A stretch of DNA of 64,000 nucleotides from Sipunculus nudus (GCA_026874595.1 CM049308.1:37597027-37661026), one strand, 5' to 3'. Shown: positions 50,549 through 63,204, counted from the first letter of the stretch. Notes: generated by a model not told the origin, from the letters alone. Numbers and translations are program-made.

Positions 50549-52482
50549 TATTTTCGGCTAATTGTACCTACAATTTTTTTTCAAACAATAACTCTAATTG
50601 GTTTAACAAATTAATTGTTTATCGGTACGGCACATTTCCGGCCAAATACAGGCATGATATAGTATAGCATATGTAGATTGAACTGGTGTAAAGTATTAGT
50701 TTTATTATAACTGACCTGTAATTCACTATATAATGTATTGTCGTGCAAGAATGCATTCTTCATATGTTGTCGGGACATGGGTCCATAAAATAACTGTTCA
50801 TGGCGGAAAGTGATGGTCTGGTCTCTCGGAATTTTATTTATCGGCCTAGTTTAATGTAAAAGAGTCATAGTAATTCATGTTTATATCTTTTATAGCTATT
50901 TTAGGCCGAGGTAGCTTGTGCTGTGTAACATTCGGGGGACAACGCATATAACACTGTAATGGACCATTCAAAATCCAGATTGATAAGAACCATTTTAATG
51001 GTACAATTGACCATAAACACGGCTTTTTTCCAATGTTTTCAAGATATACGACGATTTTATAGAAGATTTTAGATATTTAAAAGTTATTGTGCTAGTACTT
51101 CATGTAAAATAACTGAAAAATAGAATAGAGAAAAACTCATGTTTAAAGTGTGTGTTTCGATTCAAATTTCAGTTCAATGAAAAAAACTTAATCAGTTATT
51201 GCTGTCATGCACATATAGCACGAATATACCTGGCAACGAAAATAATAATCTGGTTTTGTCACCGACCATATATGAGCCTGAATACTATTAATTATAAACA
51301 GGAATACAATGTTATTGATGATTTTCTTTAATATTTGTTACATACGTCAATTTTCAAGTTCATTCTTTGACGTTAAACGATATGTTTCCAAGGAGGCGTT
51401 GTTGAATATTTTACCATAAGCATCACATCAAATAAATAAAAGTTTCGTCAAAAGTTGACGGTTTCCTGCAGGAAGTTTCCTATATAGTGGTTTCAGCGCG
51501 GTCCTCCGTGAGATAAGAGCACCCTCATTTTTTCAATCACGGAACACTTCACGCTTTAAAAAAAAATTTTTTTTTTTAAATATTGTTTCTGACTTTATTA
51601 TTTTTATATATTGTTTGTTATAAAGTTCGACTTTATTTTTCTCCCCCATGGCCCTCACTGCCAAAATTAACTTTCCCCCCAAAATTATATTTCTTATCCA
51701 AATTCAGTATCTCTGTTGAAAATAAATCCTCAAGATATGTTTCCCGAGACAAGATATATTATTTTATCATAAGAAAAAGTTCCTTAATCAGAATATCCCA
51801 AGATTTCTTAAGATAAGATATCCTTTTCTGATAGCAAGAAAAATTATATCATAAGAAGAAAAATATCTTCAAATAAGAAACATTTTCTTTCCAGTAAAAA
51901 GATATATTTTCTTGCCCCATTCCAAAGAAATTTTCTTTGCCATAAGATACTTTTCTGAAGACCTGATATTTTAGGGAGTGAGGCAAGAAAATTTACCTTT
52001 TCTAGAAACTTATTTTTGACAGTGCTTGACGGTGTCCACTGCGAAATATACACTTGATTCCGCATAACAATGTTTAAAGGTAAATGTGCAAAACAATGGG
52101 TAGGAAAAGATATTCATTTTTGTCATTGTAATAGTTAATAGGATATTCATTCTGTTGGACAGAATATTCTTTCTCCTAAGTTATCGAATTCGTAGTCGTT
52201 GTCTAGACCAAAATTTAAGGAGAGACATAATGATAAGATTATTAAATTAATATAAATTGTTGATAAGTTACGCCAATGGTGTCTCTACAATTAGTTGAAT
52301 TTATTTAGCAGCTCAGTTCTATAACTTAACGATAGAATATTACACTCATTTTATATAAAAATACTTATCAGAATAATATAACAGAGGGTGAGCTTTATTA
52401 CAGTTAATAGTTTAGATAAAATCCATAAAATTGTGAGAAATCACATGACATATGATTTGCGTTAGCTTTATCTATATTAAAT
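50549..52482. other. Unique AT-rich DNA, no gene seen
   Basis: At 51700-52020 AAGATAT/AAGAAAAT-type motifs recur imperfectly on both strands, suggesting degenerate simple sequence. No gene recognised. Confidence 0.5.
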
Positions 52483-52674
52483 TTGCTTTATCCATATTCA
52501 ATATGCCTTTATGAAAATATTGCATTATTAACACATGATTTGTTTGAAGGAGTCGTGCCAAGGGCACGAAATATGAATATTATTGAGGATTTGGTGATCA
52601 CTCGCTATAATCACAAACGAATACTGAATCTTAGAAAAGTGTGGGTCAACACCTTGACACAGGTAAAAAAATGA
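52483..52674 (+). pseudogene. Possible relic of a transposase-like gene
   Basis: A 63-codon frame without ATG contains HDLFEGVVP, then about nine residues later IIEDLV and YNHKRILNLR. The motif HDL(L/F)EGVVP followed by a hydrophobic stretch and LN is one I associate with EnSpm/CACTA-type and related uncharacterised transposon proteins of animals. It is far too short and has no catalytic residues. Before the stop there is a donor-like CAG|GTAAAA, so an exon of a host gene is an alternative. I see no other fragment of such a protein nearby. Confidence 0.22.
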
Positions 52675-53586
52675 GTAAAGGAGTTGCTATTGGAGTTTTT
52701 ACATAACTCTCGCATGTAGAAGTTACAAAAGAACACGGTGCGAGACGAAAATCCCGGCGTTACCCTTCGGGACAAAGAATGTTTTATGCTATTTCATGGA
52801 TTTTTAGATAGAAAAAGAGTGGGATCGCGTCCCATATTCCCCCCTCCCCCGAAAAAACAGACCTGAAATAACCGATCCGTAATACTTTTCAGTGTGTGTG
52901 TGTGTGTGTGTGCGGCCTTTCTGTTTATATGACGCCGGATTTATAAACCTCCATAACCTGACGGGTCTCTTTTGCACACAGGGTGATATTAAACAAACAG
53001 AAAGACGTTTTATTATTTGAAAATTTCCTACAGAGGCAGGCAAACTGGCTTTTATTTCAGAAGAGACGTTTTGTGCAAAACATATTACAAGAGGAAGCAA
53101 GGGAAAGTGAAAAGAAAACACTTCAGCGGTGGTCCAGTATAGGTGCCCCTACAACAGTTTACATAATCTAAAGAAGAAGCTATTTCTTGAATATTTGGTG
53201 GAAGTCATCATGTTTTTCATGCAATCAAATTTAAATTTAAAAATTCCAGAGCTGAATTTCGAAGAAAAGTTATATAATGTTTAAAATTTAATTTCAGTTG
53301 CTCTACAGAATTGTTTACCGTCATATGAAAAAAGTATATATCTAATCTGACTTAATACAGAAAATTGGAAAAAAAAATTTCAACCGAGAGAAGTAAATCA
53401 ACAAAGATGGTGCCTCCTCCAGTTCAAATCACCCACCAGCCACATGGTCAATATATCTGTATAAATCTGGTCTTAAAGCAGCACCCATTTCAGAAACATT
53501 TTGTTAAATTACATTTCGTCGGGTATGACTTGTCTAAAATAAGGAGAAAGGACCATTCCGGCCAGCAATAAGTAGGTCAACATACG
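52675..53586. other. Unassigned stretch
   Basis: Contains a (GT)n run at 52892-52912 and short overlapping frames without recognised motifs. Confidence 0.5.
52892..52912. repeat. (GT)n microsatellite
   Basis: Roughly ten GT repeats. Confidence 0.9.
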
Positions 53587-53640
53587 TGACGTCCGCGAAA
53601 TCTTACTTTTGCGCATTCAAATCATCGTCAATATATAAAG
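53587..53640 (+). promoter_or_regulatory. Candidate core promoter: CRE plus TATA
   Basis: A CRE-like TGACGTCC (53587-53594, within ACGTGACGTCCGCG) precedes a consensus TATATAAAG (53632-53640) by about 40 bp. The following 100 bp is unusually GC/CpG-rich for this window (CCGCAGCAGCGGC, GTGGACGTCGGACGCTGCGC). This arrangement suits a plus-strand start near 53665. No convincing first exon follows, so this may be an unannotated transcript or chance. Confidence 0.3.
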
Positions 53641-54554
53641 TCTGCCGAGTTTCACGATGACCGCAGCAGCGGCTGTTGTGATAACAGAGGGCGCACGGTG
53701 GACAGTGGACGTCGGACGCTGCGCTATCGAATAAGTACACAGAGAGAATTTAGACCTTAAACAAGATTTCCGTGAAAAAATACCCTGATAACGTCATACG
53801 TACGCGCTATAGTTCTAGCTTGTACCGGTTTTGCAGAGTATAGGGTTTCGCCAGATGTTCACTGTCCTTTAACCAGTGTTAACAGAGTAATTAAGCAGCT
53901 TACTTTAAATATAATTTAAAATACCGTGTTACATGGATCATTTATTTTTATGTACTTTAACCTGCGAGTCTGTTGAATATCGTTAAGTTACATTTCTTCT
54001 GATACTGATATAACAATTCAGCTGTGCTTACAGATATTCATTACGTTCAAAACTCTAAGCTTAGAGTGTTTCGTGACATGTATAATTAATGGGTACTAAA
54101 GAAGAGCAAGGTTTACTTTAGAGACTGGAACATGTCAAAGCCTTAATTAGAATCAAATAATCTGGTTTCCTTTCCATATAAATTAAGCTTGTTATCCGAC
54201 AGGACCGTGGAGGAGTTCTTTTCGGTGATGCTATCTTCAGTGTGTCTGGATAAGCAGGCATGGAGGTAAACCGATTCACCCATATTCACCAGATCTCGCT
54301 ATACCTATAATTAGGATCACTGATCTAAGGCAAAGGCGGTATTTCTTAGCTACTGTGACATCGACCGAAGCTGTCACGTGTTTCTGTAGTAATTTATGTG
54401 CATACATGAAAATAAGAGCCTGGTTCTTATAAGGATTCATTCAGCTGTAAGTTCAAATAGGGATTCTAACGTTCATTTGGTCAGAATAACTACACGGAGA
54501 TGTTACTTCAACCCTTGACTATGACTCAGTATAGGCATGTATAGTCCAATGAGT
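53641..54554. other. Unassigned stretch downstream of promoter-like cluster
   Basis: GC-rich to about 53740, then AT-rich. No long frame. Confidence 0.45.
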
Positions 54555-54573
54555 ATATAATTATATATATATA

Positions 54574-54613
<40 letters not shown>

Positions 54614-54618
54614 ATATA
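54555..54618. repeat. (AT)n microsatellite, imperfect
   Basis: AT dinucleotide with TTTAT and TGTAT interruptions. Confidence 0.9.
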
Positions 54619-54714
54619 TAATTATCTTAAATATATAGTTTGGAATCACATTTATGATTTTCCTTCAAAAAAATATTTTTCCTTCACACATAATTCTAAA
54701 ATAAATCCTATATG

Positions 54715-55875
54715 GAATTTAGTAGGGCCCCGCTTGACAAGCGGTGCCCTATAGTGATTACCGTGTCAGTCCGTACTTCCGTCCTTCCGTCAGTGACACT
54801 ATCTTTCGCGCGCGACAACTCAACAACAACATACTGCAGCTTTCCAAAATTCACAGGGATGATTGGTACCTATGAGGGCTCCAGACCTATCGAATTACAG
54901 ACTTGTCGGAATTAAAATATGGCTGCCACAGCCCGATCGCTTATTTTTTACGCACACAATTACTCAAAAACAACATACTGCAGCTTTCCCAAATTCACAG
55001 GGATGATTTGTACCTATGAGGGCTCCAGACCTATCGAATTAAGGACATGTCGGAATTCCAATATGGCTGCCACAGCCCAATCACTGATTTTCTTTCGCAC
55101 GCACTAACTCAACAACAACTGACTGCATCTTTCCCAAATTCACAGGGATGGTTGGTACTTATGAGGGCTCCAGACCTTTAGAGTTACAGACTTTTCGGAA
55201 TTCCAGTATGGCTGCCACAGCCCGATCGCTTATTTTCTTTCGCGCGCAATAACTCAACAACAACTTACTGCAGCTTTCCCAAATTCACAGGGATGGTTGG
55301 TACCTATGAGAGCTCCAGACCTATTGAATTACAGACATGTCGGAATTCCAATATGGCTCCCACAGCCCAATCGCTGATTTTCTTTCGTGTGCGATAACTC
55401 AACAACAATCTTCAGCAGCTTTCCCCAATTCACAAGGATGATTGGTACCAATAAGGGCTCAAGACCAATTGAATTACAGACCTGTTGGAATTCGTATATG
55501 GCCGCCACAGCCCGATCTCTGATTTTCTTTATCGCGCGAGAACTCAACCCACTGCAGCTTTCCCAATTTCACAGGGATCATTGGTGCCTATAAGGGCTCC
55601 AGACCTATTTAATTACAGACTTGCTCATAATCAAATATGGCTAACGGACTACTTTCGGTGATTTTCTATTGCACACATTATTTCAGATATATCTTCTTTA
55701 ATATCATTTGATCCAGTACGATTTTATCCCTCATGCATATTGATAAAAACCTGTTTCTGTTTGTGATATTTTTTAAATTTTACTTAATTTTTCACCCATA
55801 TGTAAACTAGTCCAGCACAAGCAGAAACGCGGGGCCTTCTGAGGACCATTGTCCGACCACATCTAGTTATCGTTA
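54715..55875 (+). mobile_element. Non-autonomous element with six ~144-bp tandem units
   Basis: Opens with AGGGCCCCGCTTGACAAGCG (a hairpin-forming end) and a CCGTACTTCCGTCCTTCCGT head. Six units follow, with anchors ACTGCAGC/ACTGCATC near 54832, 54976, 55121, 55266, 55410 and 55550. Each unit carries TTCACAGGGATG, GGGCTCCAGACCTAT and ATATGGCTGCCACAGCCC. It closes with CGCGGGGCCTTCTGAGGACC. The end-head-tandem-core-end layout parallels the Helitron-like family above but the sequence is different. All frames in the interval come from the repeat unit. Confidence 0.75.
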
Positions 55876-56131
55876 ATTTTTAATGCTTGCTTACATATAA
55901 TTCAGATAAGATTCTTTGCAAAACGGGTCTGAAATATGATAATAATCCGATTTCGTTCATCTGATAGCGATTGAGCCGACAAAACTTTGTCACGAAGGTG
56001 TTTTGATGAGGTGGTATTTGTGCAGATATGTAACGGTGTATGTTAGGAAGGTGAAGAACCAATCATTAACTATACTTGTACAAAAATGACTCAGTACATC
56101 TTGATTACAATGTACCGCTGAGGACCAAACC

Positions 56132-56329
56132 ATGCCAATAGCACGTAGGCACTTGAGTTTCGTCTTACATGAAAGGTGCGCATCAATGAGGAAGATGTTA
56201 AAAAGACCGCAAGTTCGCCAAATACCACTTTCCCGTCAGATATATCTGATTCTACAGTTCTTGGTATCCCAGTCTATTCCAGTGAGGTTAATAAAACCCC
56301 ATCTTCAGCCTGGAACGACCTGTAGCAAA
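56132..56329 (+). other. Candidate first exon, 66 codons
   Basis: An ATG (context AAACCATGC) opens a frame that runs to a consensus donor AAA|GTAAGT at 56330. It is rich in Arg, Leu and Pro (for example MRKMLKRPQVRQIPLSRQ). No signal peptide or family is recognised. Sequence before it is AT-rich. Support is limited to one open frame plus one donor. Confidence 0.17.
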
Positions 56330-56347
56330 GTAAGTGGAGATGTGTAA

Positions 56348-57206
56348 TACGAAATTTAGACAGGGACTTGCGATCCTTACTTCAAATTGAATTTTGGCAC
56401 GTCTGAATATCACCTTCTGCAGCGAATTAGGAAAATGAGTCGAGACAGGTATGCGGGCCAGGGTTAATCAAAAAGCCCACAGCGGATGTGTCCCAAATTG
56501 TCTCCTGTATCAGTGTCAGGCCGGATATGTCCCCTTCTGGATTAAATGTGGAATTTGAGCTTGCAGCATGATTCAAACCACCATCTTGATTTAATGGTAC
56601 GTTCACTTGTCGATATAATCTTTCTTTTATAAGGATAGTTCAATGGCAACTAACTGGCATTGTGTATTCAATTAGAATGAAAATAACCTTTTTGATAACA
56701 ATGATATGTTGTTATTTAATAAGTTATTGTTTTCAAGTTTCAAGCCGGCAACTTACTGTGGAAGTTATAAATTAGTGCTTCATAAACATGACATAGTTTT
56801 GTATATTTCCAGTGTGTGTAACATGTTGCATGTTCTATTTTCATGTCATGTATTTTTATATATTCATTGCACGCTGTTGGGTTCATTCGAGCGTGAACCA
56901 ATAGAACGGCAGGATTAAAGGTGCGTGTCCACGTGTACCGATGCTATGCGGATAAGAATGCGGATACGTTTGTGTGTGTCGTCAGTGTGGCTTTATGAGC
57001 ATAAAGAGCAAGAATAGACTCCGGCTAGTCTCGAACAGGAATCGAAATTTGAAGAAAGTTTGAGCTTTTAAAGAACTCTCTGTTGCACGATTCGTGCACA
57101 TGATGTGACAAAAATAATGAAATCAGCTGGGAGGAAAATGTTCTGGGTAGAAATGTCGGTACGGCAAGCTAATTCTGTGTCCACTTGTGCGTTCCCACAT
57201 GCGTTT
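56348..57206. other. Unassigned stretch
   Basis: No gene or repeat seen before the Helitron-like element starts. Confidence 0.5.
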
Positions 57207-59655
57207 TTAGCTCAGCTGACTGAAAGTCATCTGAGCTATAGCGAACACTCTTCGTCCGTCGTCCGTCCGTCTGTCCGTCCGGCCGTTAACAGGGCACAAA
57301 TCGTAACCGCTGGACCTTGAATCTTCTTACTTGACATCCAGGCAGGTCCATGAAAATCTCCTTGGAAATCTGAAATTAGGTCTCTGTTATCTATACCCTT
57401 CGAGCCATGGGGCTCCGAAGTACCCCCCCAGAATAATGCAAAATTTGATACAAAAACTCAAGTATCTGAATAACTACTGCATTGATCACCATGATTCTTT
57501 GCATGAATATTTATCATGGGATGTTCCATCAGTTCCTGCAAACTGGTGGCACCACCTGTATTTTTTTCCCAATTTTTACGATTTTTTTTTCTTTATTTTT
57601 GAGACTTTCAAATGGGCTGTCATCCGTTAACAGGGCACAAATCGTAACCGCTAGACCTGGATTCTTCTAACTTTACATCAAGGGAGGTCAATAAAAATTC
57701 TCTGTAGAAAACATGAAATTAGGTCTATGTTACCCTTATTCTTGGTAGTGAGTACCCCTCAGTATAATTAAAAATTTGATACAAAAGCTCCAGTATCTGA
57801 ATAACTAATGCATTGATCACCATGATTCTTTGCAGGCATATAGATCATGGAGTGTTTCATCAGTTCCTGCAGACTGGTGGCGCCACCTTTATTTTTTTTA
57901 AAAATTGTACGGATTTTTCTCTTTTTGAGACTTTCAAATAAAGTCTCATCTGTTAACAGGGCACAAATCGTAACCACTGGACCTGGAATCTTCAAACTTA
58001 ATATCCAGGGAGGTCCATGAAAAATCTCCTTGAAAACCTGAAATTAGATCTTTGTTACCCATATCCTTTGAGCTATGGGGCTCCGAAGCACCCCCCAGAA
58101 TAATGCAAATTTGATACAAAAGCTCAAGTATCTGAACAACTACTGCATTGATCACCATGATTCTTTGCATGAATATTGATCATGGGATGTTCCATCACTT
58201 CCTGCAGACTGGTGGCGAGACCTGTATTTTTTCCAATTTTTACGATTTTTTTTTTCTTTTTCAGACCTGCAATGAAACTGTCATCTGTTAACAGGGCACA
58301 AATTGTAACCAGTGGACCTGGAATCTTCAAACTTAATATCCAGGGAGGTCCATTAAAGATCTCCTTGAAAACCCGAAACTATGTCTCTGTTACCCATATC
58401 CATTGAGCTATGGGGCTCCGAAGTACCCCCAGAATAATGCAAAATTTGATACAAAAGCCAAAGTATCTGAATAACTACTACATTGATCACCATGATTCTT
58501 TGCATGAATATTGATCAATGGATGTTCCATTACTTCCTGCAAACTGGTGGCGCCACCTGTATTTTTTTTTTAATTTTTACGAAATTTTTTTTCTTTTTCA
58601 GACCTGCAATGAAACTGTCATCTGTTAACAGGACACAAATCGTAACCACTGGTCCTGGAATCTTCAAACTTAATATCCAGGGAGGTCCATAAAAAAATCT
58701 CCTTGAAAACCTGAAATTAGGTCTCTGTTATCCATATCCTTTGAGCTATGGGGCTCTCTAAATTACCCCCCCCCCCCAGAATAATGCAAAATTGTATACA
58801 AAAGCTCAAGTATCTGAATAACTACTGCATTTTTCACCATGATTCTTTGCAGGCATATTGATTATGGAGTGTTTCATCAGTTCCTGCAGACTGGTGGCGC
58901 AATTTGTACGCATTTTTCTCTTTTTGAGACTTTCAAATAAAGCCTCATCTGTTAACAGGGTACAAATCGTAACCGCTGGACCTGGAATCTTCTAACTTGA
59001 CATCAAGGAAGGTCCATGAAAAGTCTCTGTGGATACGTGAAATTAGTACTCTGTTACCCATATCCTCTGAGCTATGGGGCTCGCAAGTACCCCTAAGAAT
59101 AATTCAAAATGTGATACAAAAGCTGCAGTATCTGAACACGTAATGTACTGATGGCCATGATTTTTTTCATGCAAATTGATCATGGAGTGTTTCATCAGTT
59201 CCTGCATACTTGACTTCATACTTGACTTCTAGGGAGGTCTATGAAAAGTCTTCTTGGAAATCTGAAATTAGGTCTCTGTTACCCATATCCTCTGAGCTAT
59301 AGGGCTCGTAAATACCCCCAAGAATAATTAAAAAATTTGATACAAACAAAAGCTCCAGTATCTGAATAACTAATGCCTTGATAGCTATGATTCTTGGGAT
59401 ATATATTGATCATGGAGTGTTTCATCAGTTCCTGCAGACTGGTGGCACTACCTGTATTTTTTTCAAATTTTTACGCATTTTTCTTTCTATTTATGAGACC
59501 TTCAAATGAAGTTGTCATCTGTCCAAAAGCCCACTGAAACCCATTTCTTAGGACTCTTCACAAAATTCATGATTTGTCTGCACTCTGGCAGTCATTTTGC
59601 TCATTGTTCAACATTCCTTGAATTCAGCTGAGCGTCATGGCCCATGGGCCACTAG
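57207..59655 (+). mobile_element. Helitron-like non-autonomous element, copy 2 (longest)
   Basis: Starts TTAGCTCAGCTGACTGAAAG, followed by TCATCTGAGCTATAGCG, which folds into a hairpin. A GTCCGTCCGTCTGTCCGTCC head and GTTAACAGGGCACAAATCGT come next. It ends CAGCTGAGCGTCATGG, then the perfect palindrome GGCCCATGGGCC and ACTAGTTTTT. Terminal hairpins plus CTAG recall Helitron/Helentron 3' ends. About seven ~335-bp units lie between. No Rep/helicase is present, so it is non-autonomous. Confidence 0.8.
57330..59520. repeat. ~335-bp tandem core of the Helitron-like element
   Basis: Anchors CTGGTGGC at 57542, 57873, 58208, 58543, 58890 and 59438 give spacings of 331, 335, 335, 347 and 548 bp. The last covers two shortened units, with a deletion near 59210. 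Each unit also has GTTAACAGGGCACAAATCGT, GGACCTGGAATCTTC, AGGGAGGTCCATGAAAA, GTCTCTGTTACCCATATCC and GAGCTATGGGGCTC. Recurrent frames such as SSVNRAQIVTAGPGIF arise from this unit. Confidence 0.85.
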
Positions 59656-59659
59656 TTTT

Positions 59660-60704
59660 TATTTACCTACCGCTAACGATCCGTTTGGCAAAAAGCCGCA
59701 CGCCCGACCGCCCTCCCCACCGTACGCCCGACCGCACACCACATCACACAAATGGATAGAGTCATTCTTATTTCTTTGCAACAGTTTTTTTTAAATCCAC
59801 ACAAGTAAACACGTATTAAGGTCACAACACTGGTAACAGCAAGAGTAATTAAGTAAGACAGCGGGTAATTGTCTATGGACGAGGCAAACACTCAGTTGTT
59901 GCATTTATATTTTGTGTGGGGTCGAGTTTCAACGTAACTACGATTAAAAAATATGAATAAACTGATCTGTAGTTGAACAGTCACTTTAGGACCAGTCCTG
60001 TCATCTCTATAACAAATGGGAAAATACAGATATTGTGATTCCATACAACTATGGGGGAAAATATTCACTTTTTTTGTTTTATTTTTAAGTAACCATTATA
60101 TGATAACTAAAAATTATCTGATACACGCAAGGGAAGGAATTATTCTGATGCATCATTAGTGACTCACAAGAAGGGGTTTTACTCGAGTAATTTTTTATTT
60201 AAATGCACTCAACGTATCCGGCAAATAGTATTTTTTTTTAATTGAGGTCACATGGCTGCATATTGATATGACTTATATAAGGACAAAAATGTCAAACGTC
60301 TAAGAAATACAACAAAAACATTGTTAATCTGTTAAAGAGTCAGTGTTTGTAACCTGCATATAATCAGGCACGAATAAAAGAAAAACATGGGCGGTATACA
60401 GCTGAAACAGAGATTAAATATTTTGTTTGGAAGCCAGGTGATTTATAATTAATCATGAAGGCATGACAAAAACAATGAACCCACGGCTTCGAGGTGCGCG
60501 ATGTAAATATATGTAATGTTTAATGAAATAACTATATGGAAAAAAAGTTATGCTTTCATGCGTGTTTGTTTGTTTGACTTTGGTATCTTTGTCTGTCAGC
60601 GAGATTACGCAAAATCTACACTTATTCATTTTTAGCAAAATATTGTTGAGAGACACGGGTCAGGGACGAAACATTAACTGTTGGAGATGATATATGTTAA
60701 GGCT
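59660..60704. other. Unassigned AT-rich stretch
   Basis: A GC-rich patch near 59690-59740 (CGCACGCCCGACCGCCCTCC) follows the Helitron-like element. Otherwise AT-rich, with no gene. Confidence 0.5.
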
Positions 60705-61120
60705 ATAGGCTCTAGTAGGAGCGCACCCTTCCGCCAGAGTTCGTTTCGCTTCGAATCTCGTCTGTTTGGTCACTGTGGGACGAGCCGGACTACCTGTCTC
60801 AACAGTCGAACATTAAAATCAATATTTGTTACATTTCAAGAAACACCTTCGGTTAATTTAATTTGCATTCCACATGCACATGCTTACAAAATATTACTTA
60901 TTCCACAAAGTCCTTACACAAAAACACACATGTGTATGTAATTTGCCTTAAAAACAATTTCTCTTAAAAACACTTGAACGGACTTCATTGGCATCTCCAC
61001 AGCATGTATACCTAAGCCGCTGGTGTATTGAAAAGCCCCGGTGCATTGTGGGGGTCAGATTTAAGTATTTGCCAAAACAGCAGAGCCAATCCTTTAGTCC
61101 GAGTCTGCGCATTGTGGTTG
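60705..61120 (+). repeat. Dispersed repeat family C, copy 2
   Basis: Aligns in blocks with 27258-27720: CCGCCAGAGTTCGTT, GGACTACCTGTCTCAAC, GTTACATTTCAAGAAACACC, CATGCTTACAAAATATTACT and a distal GCATTGTGGGGG, followed by AGCAGAG. Class unknown. Confidence 0.6.
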
Positions 61121-61198
61121 GAGCGTCTCGTCTTCCTGAAGTAATGTTCTCCTGATTTAAACCCTAGTGTCTCCAATGATACAATGATGTCGACAGTT

Positions 61199-61201
<3 letters not shown>

Positions 61202-61264
<63 letters not shown>
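61202..61264. repeat. (AT)n microsatellite
   Basis: About 63 bp of AT dinucleotide. Confidence 0.95.
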
Positions 61265-61265
<1 letters not shown>

Positions 61266-62410
61266 CTCTGAAGAAAAACAACACATGCACCCACGTGATG
61301 TATACGTACGCAGACGACGGGAACTGCAGAACGATATCGTCGGCGCGTTTTCTTTTAACAATGGCATGATGGTTTGAAAACACGATGGTTCTTCATAACT
61401 ACAACCCGAAGGACAGTGAAATCATGAACTACATATGAGACAAGGTGATGTTGAGTATATTTAAGGACTCTGATGCACATTTTGTAAGAAGCACCACAGG
61501 TAGTAGTTTAAGACCGGAAGTAGAAGCCGGCTTTAAGTAACTTATTTATTTCTGAAGGCAGACCGTCGGAGACAGAGATAACAAGCTTCCACAGCTTCTT
61601 GGTGGAGTTGTTTGTGAGGATTTTCCTCAGCTAGATTGTTACGGCGTCTGGTACTCTATTAGATACAACCAACGAAAGACGACGAATATACCTCATTTTT
61701 TGTCCGCTATGTTCCGTGCTGGCGGTTTGTTAGGTTTCCATTAGCCTACGTCTTTCAGTCAAACAAATCAAAGTTGAAGGTTATACAGTACCGTGTCCTC
61801 CATTGGTTCCCAGCAGCGATGTAGCGTGAAAAGACTAATTCGAAAGAATTTCCTCCATGATCTATAAATATGATACCTCTGGATGATCAACTATCAATTT
61901 AAGAATTAACCGGATAAAGTTTGATGTTGTTATACCAGAGGCTAAAGTATAACCCATTTTAAAAATGAAAGTGTAACACGGTGTTTTAAGAGATTTTGTT
62001 GTTTTTCTCAGAAAAGGCTGAGATTTGAATTCTGGACCCTTAAATCAAAATCTCCATTAAAATATTCCTTTGATCAGATTTCACTTATTGAAATGAAATG
62101 TAATTAAACAGTTTTCTCTCCATAATTAACAAAATACTTAAATACATATCTTAATTACTAAAAAAAATTCCTATGAAATGTGAAAACTATTTTAAATTTG
62201 TAAATTTACAAAAGAAACAAAACAGACAAAAAAAAAACCAAACGTTGCCTGGAGAGACTTTTTTTAGAGGTAAAATGAATACACTAACGGGTGACTCAGT
62301 GGCTAAGTTTTTTAAGGTACCCGTGTTGTAAAACCGTTATCGAATTTCGATTGTCCTTTCTATTTTCTTTCTGGTCGTGTTTTTCGTATATCTCAAATAT
62401 GGAGCAACGG
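61265..62410. other. Unassigned stretch
   Basis: No gene or mobile-element terminus recognised. The last 300 bp are A/T homopolymer-rich. Confidence 0.5.
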
Positions 62411-62786
62411 GCTTCTGTGGCTCGGGGTAAAGCACAGGACTCAAAGCCGGAAAATCGTAAGTTCAAATCTCCACCGAGGCGGTGAGATTTTTCAAGGTTG
62501 GCTCCCACCCAGAGTGAGGGCTCTGCAGGGAAGGCCATGCCCAGCCGCCGTGTTACACTGACAAATGAGTGCTCCTTTCGGCCATAACTTGGTCGTACGG
62601 GGATGATTACACACCCAGGTCACCCCGGTGCAGAAGTCACCGGGACTTGTTAACACCAGGATATAAAAACAACACGAAGCGTGTGGTACTATTCTCTCGC
62701 GTAGTCTGAAGCCGGAAGGAATTCTGTAGATGTCCATATATTTAGTTAAGCTGGCACTAAAACATGGAGATGGTTACCTCCAAAGG
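62411..62786 (+). mobile_element. tRNA-derived SINE, plus-strand copy
   Basis: A-box-like TGGCTCGGGG (62418-62427) and B-box-like AAGTTCAAATCT (62459-62470) are followed by GAGGCGGTGAGATTTTTCAA, GGTTGGCTCCCACCC, CACACCCAGGTCACCCCGGT and ACACCAGGATATAAAA. Related copies are 30236-30503 (minus) and 15559-16053. It continues to ATGGAGATGGTTACCTCCA, a self-complementary tail also present at about 16035. The B box has drifted from GGTTCGAATC, so this copy is probably inactive. Confidence 0.75.
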
Positions 62787-63204
62787 AAAAAAAGGCGGAT
62801 TTTCCATAACTGAACTTGATCAGAGTAATAGTCATAGTGATATATTTGCATCTGATATTTATTTCTCACTTTGTCCTTTGTTTCAAGGTCGTCACTAAGA
62901 CCTGTAGCTTGTAAACAATATGCATGGCATAAAAGAAATTTGTTATAAATACATTAGGATTCCATCAATGTATTTTAAGACATAATAGGTGGATCTGTGA
63001 AACAAGAAATTGATGTTACCATTTGAATAAATTTGACAGATTCCTTGTAATAACAATAATGTTATCCTGCTATCATTTGGACGTCTTGATTCTGAACACC
63101 GTCCTTTGAGTACTTTCGTGCCGCATGCCCACGCACTGATGGAACTGTGAGAGGTATATTTCCTCCAGTTTCTCGAAACCGCCATGGGTTCTGCCATTTT
63201 GCGT

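Noticed and set aside
57331-58692. Family of short proteins with SSVNRAQIVT motif (also at 13505-14672)
   Set aside because: These are successive translations of the 335-bp tandem core of the Helitron-like elements.
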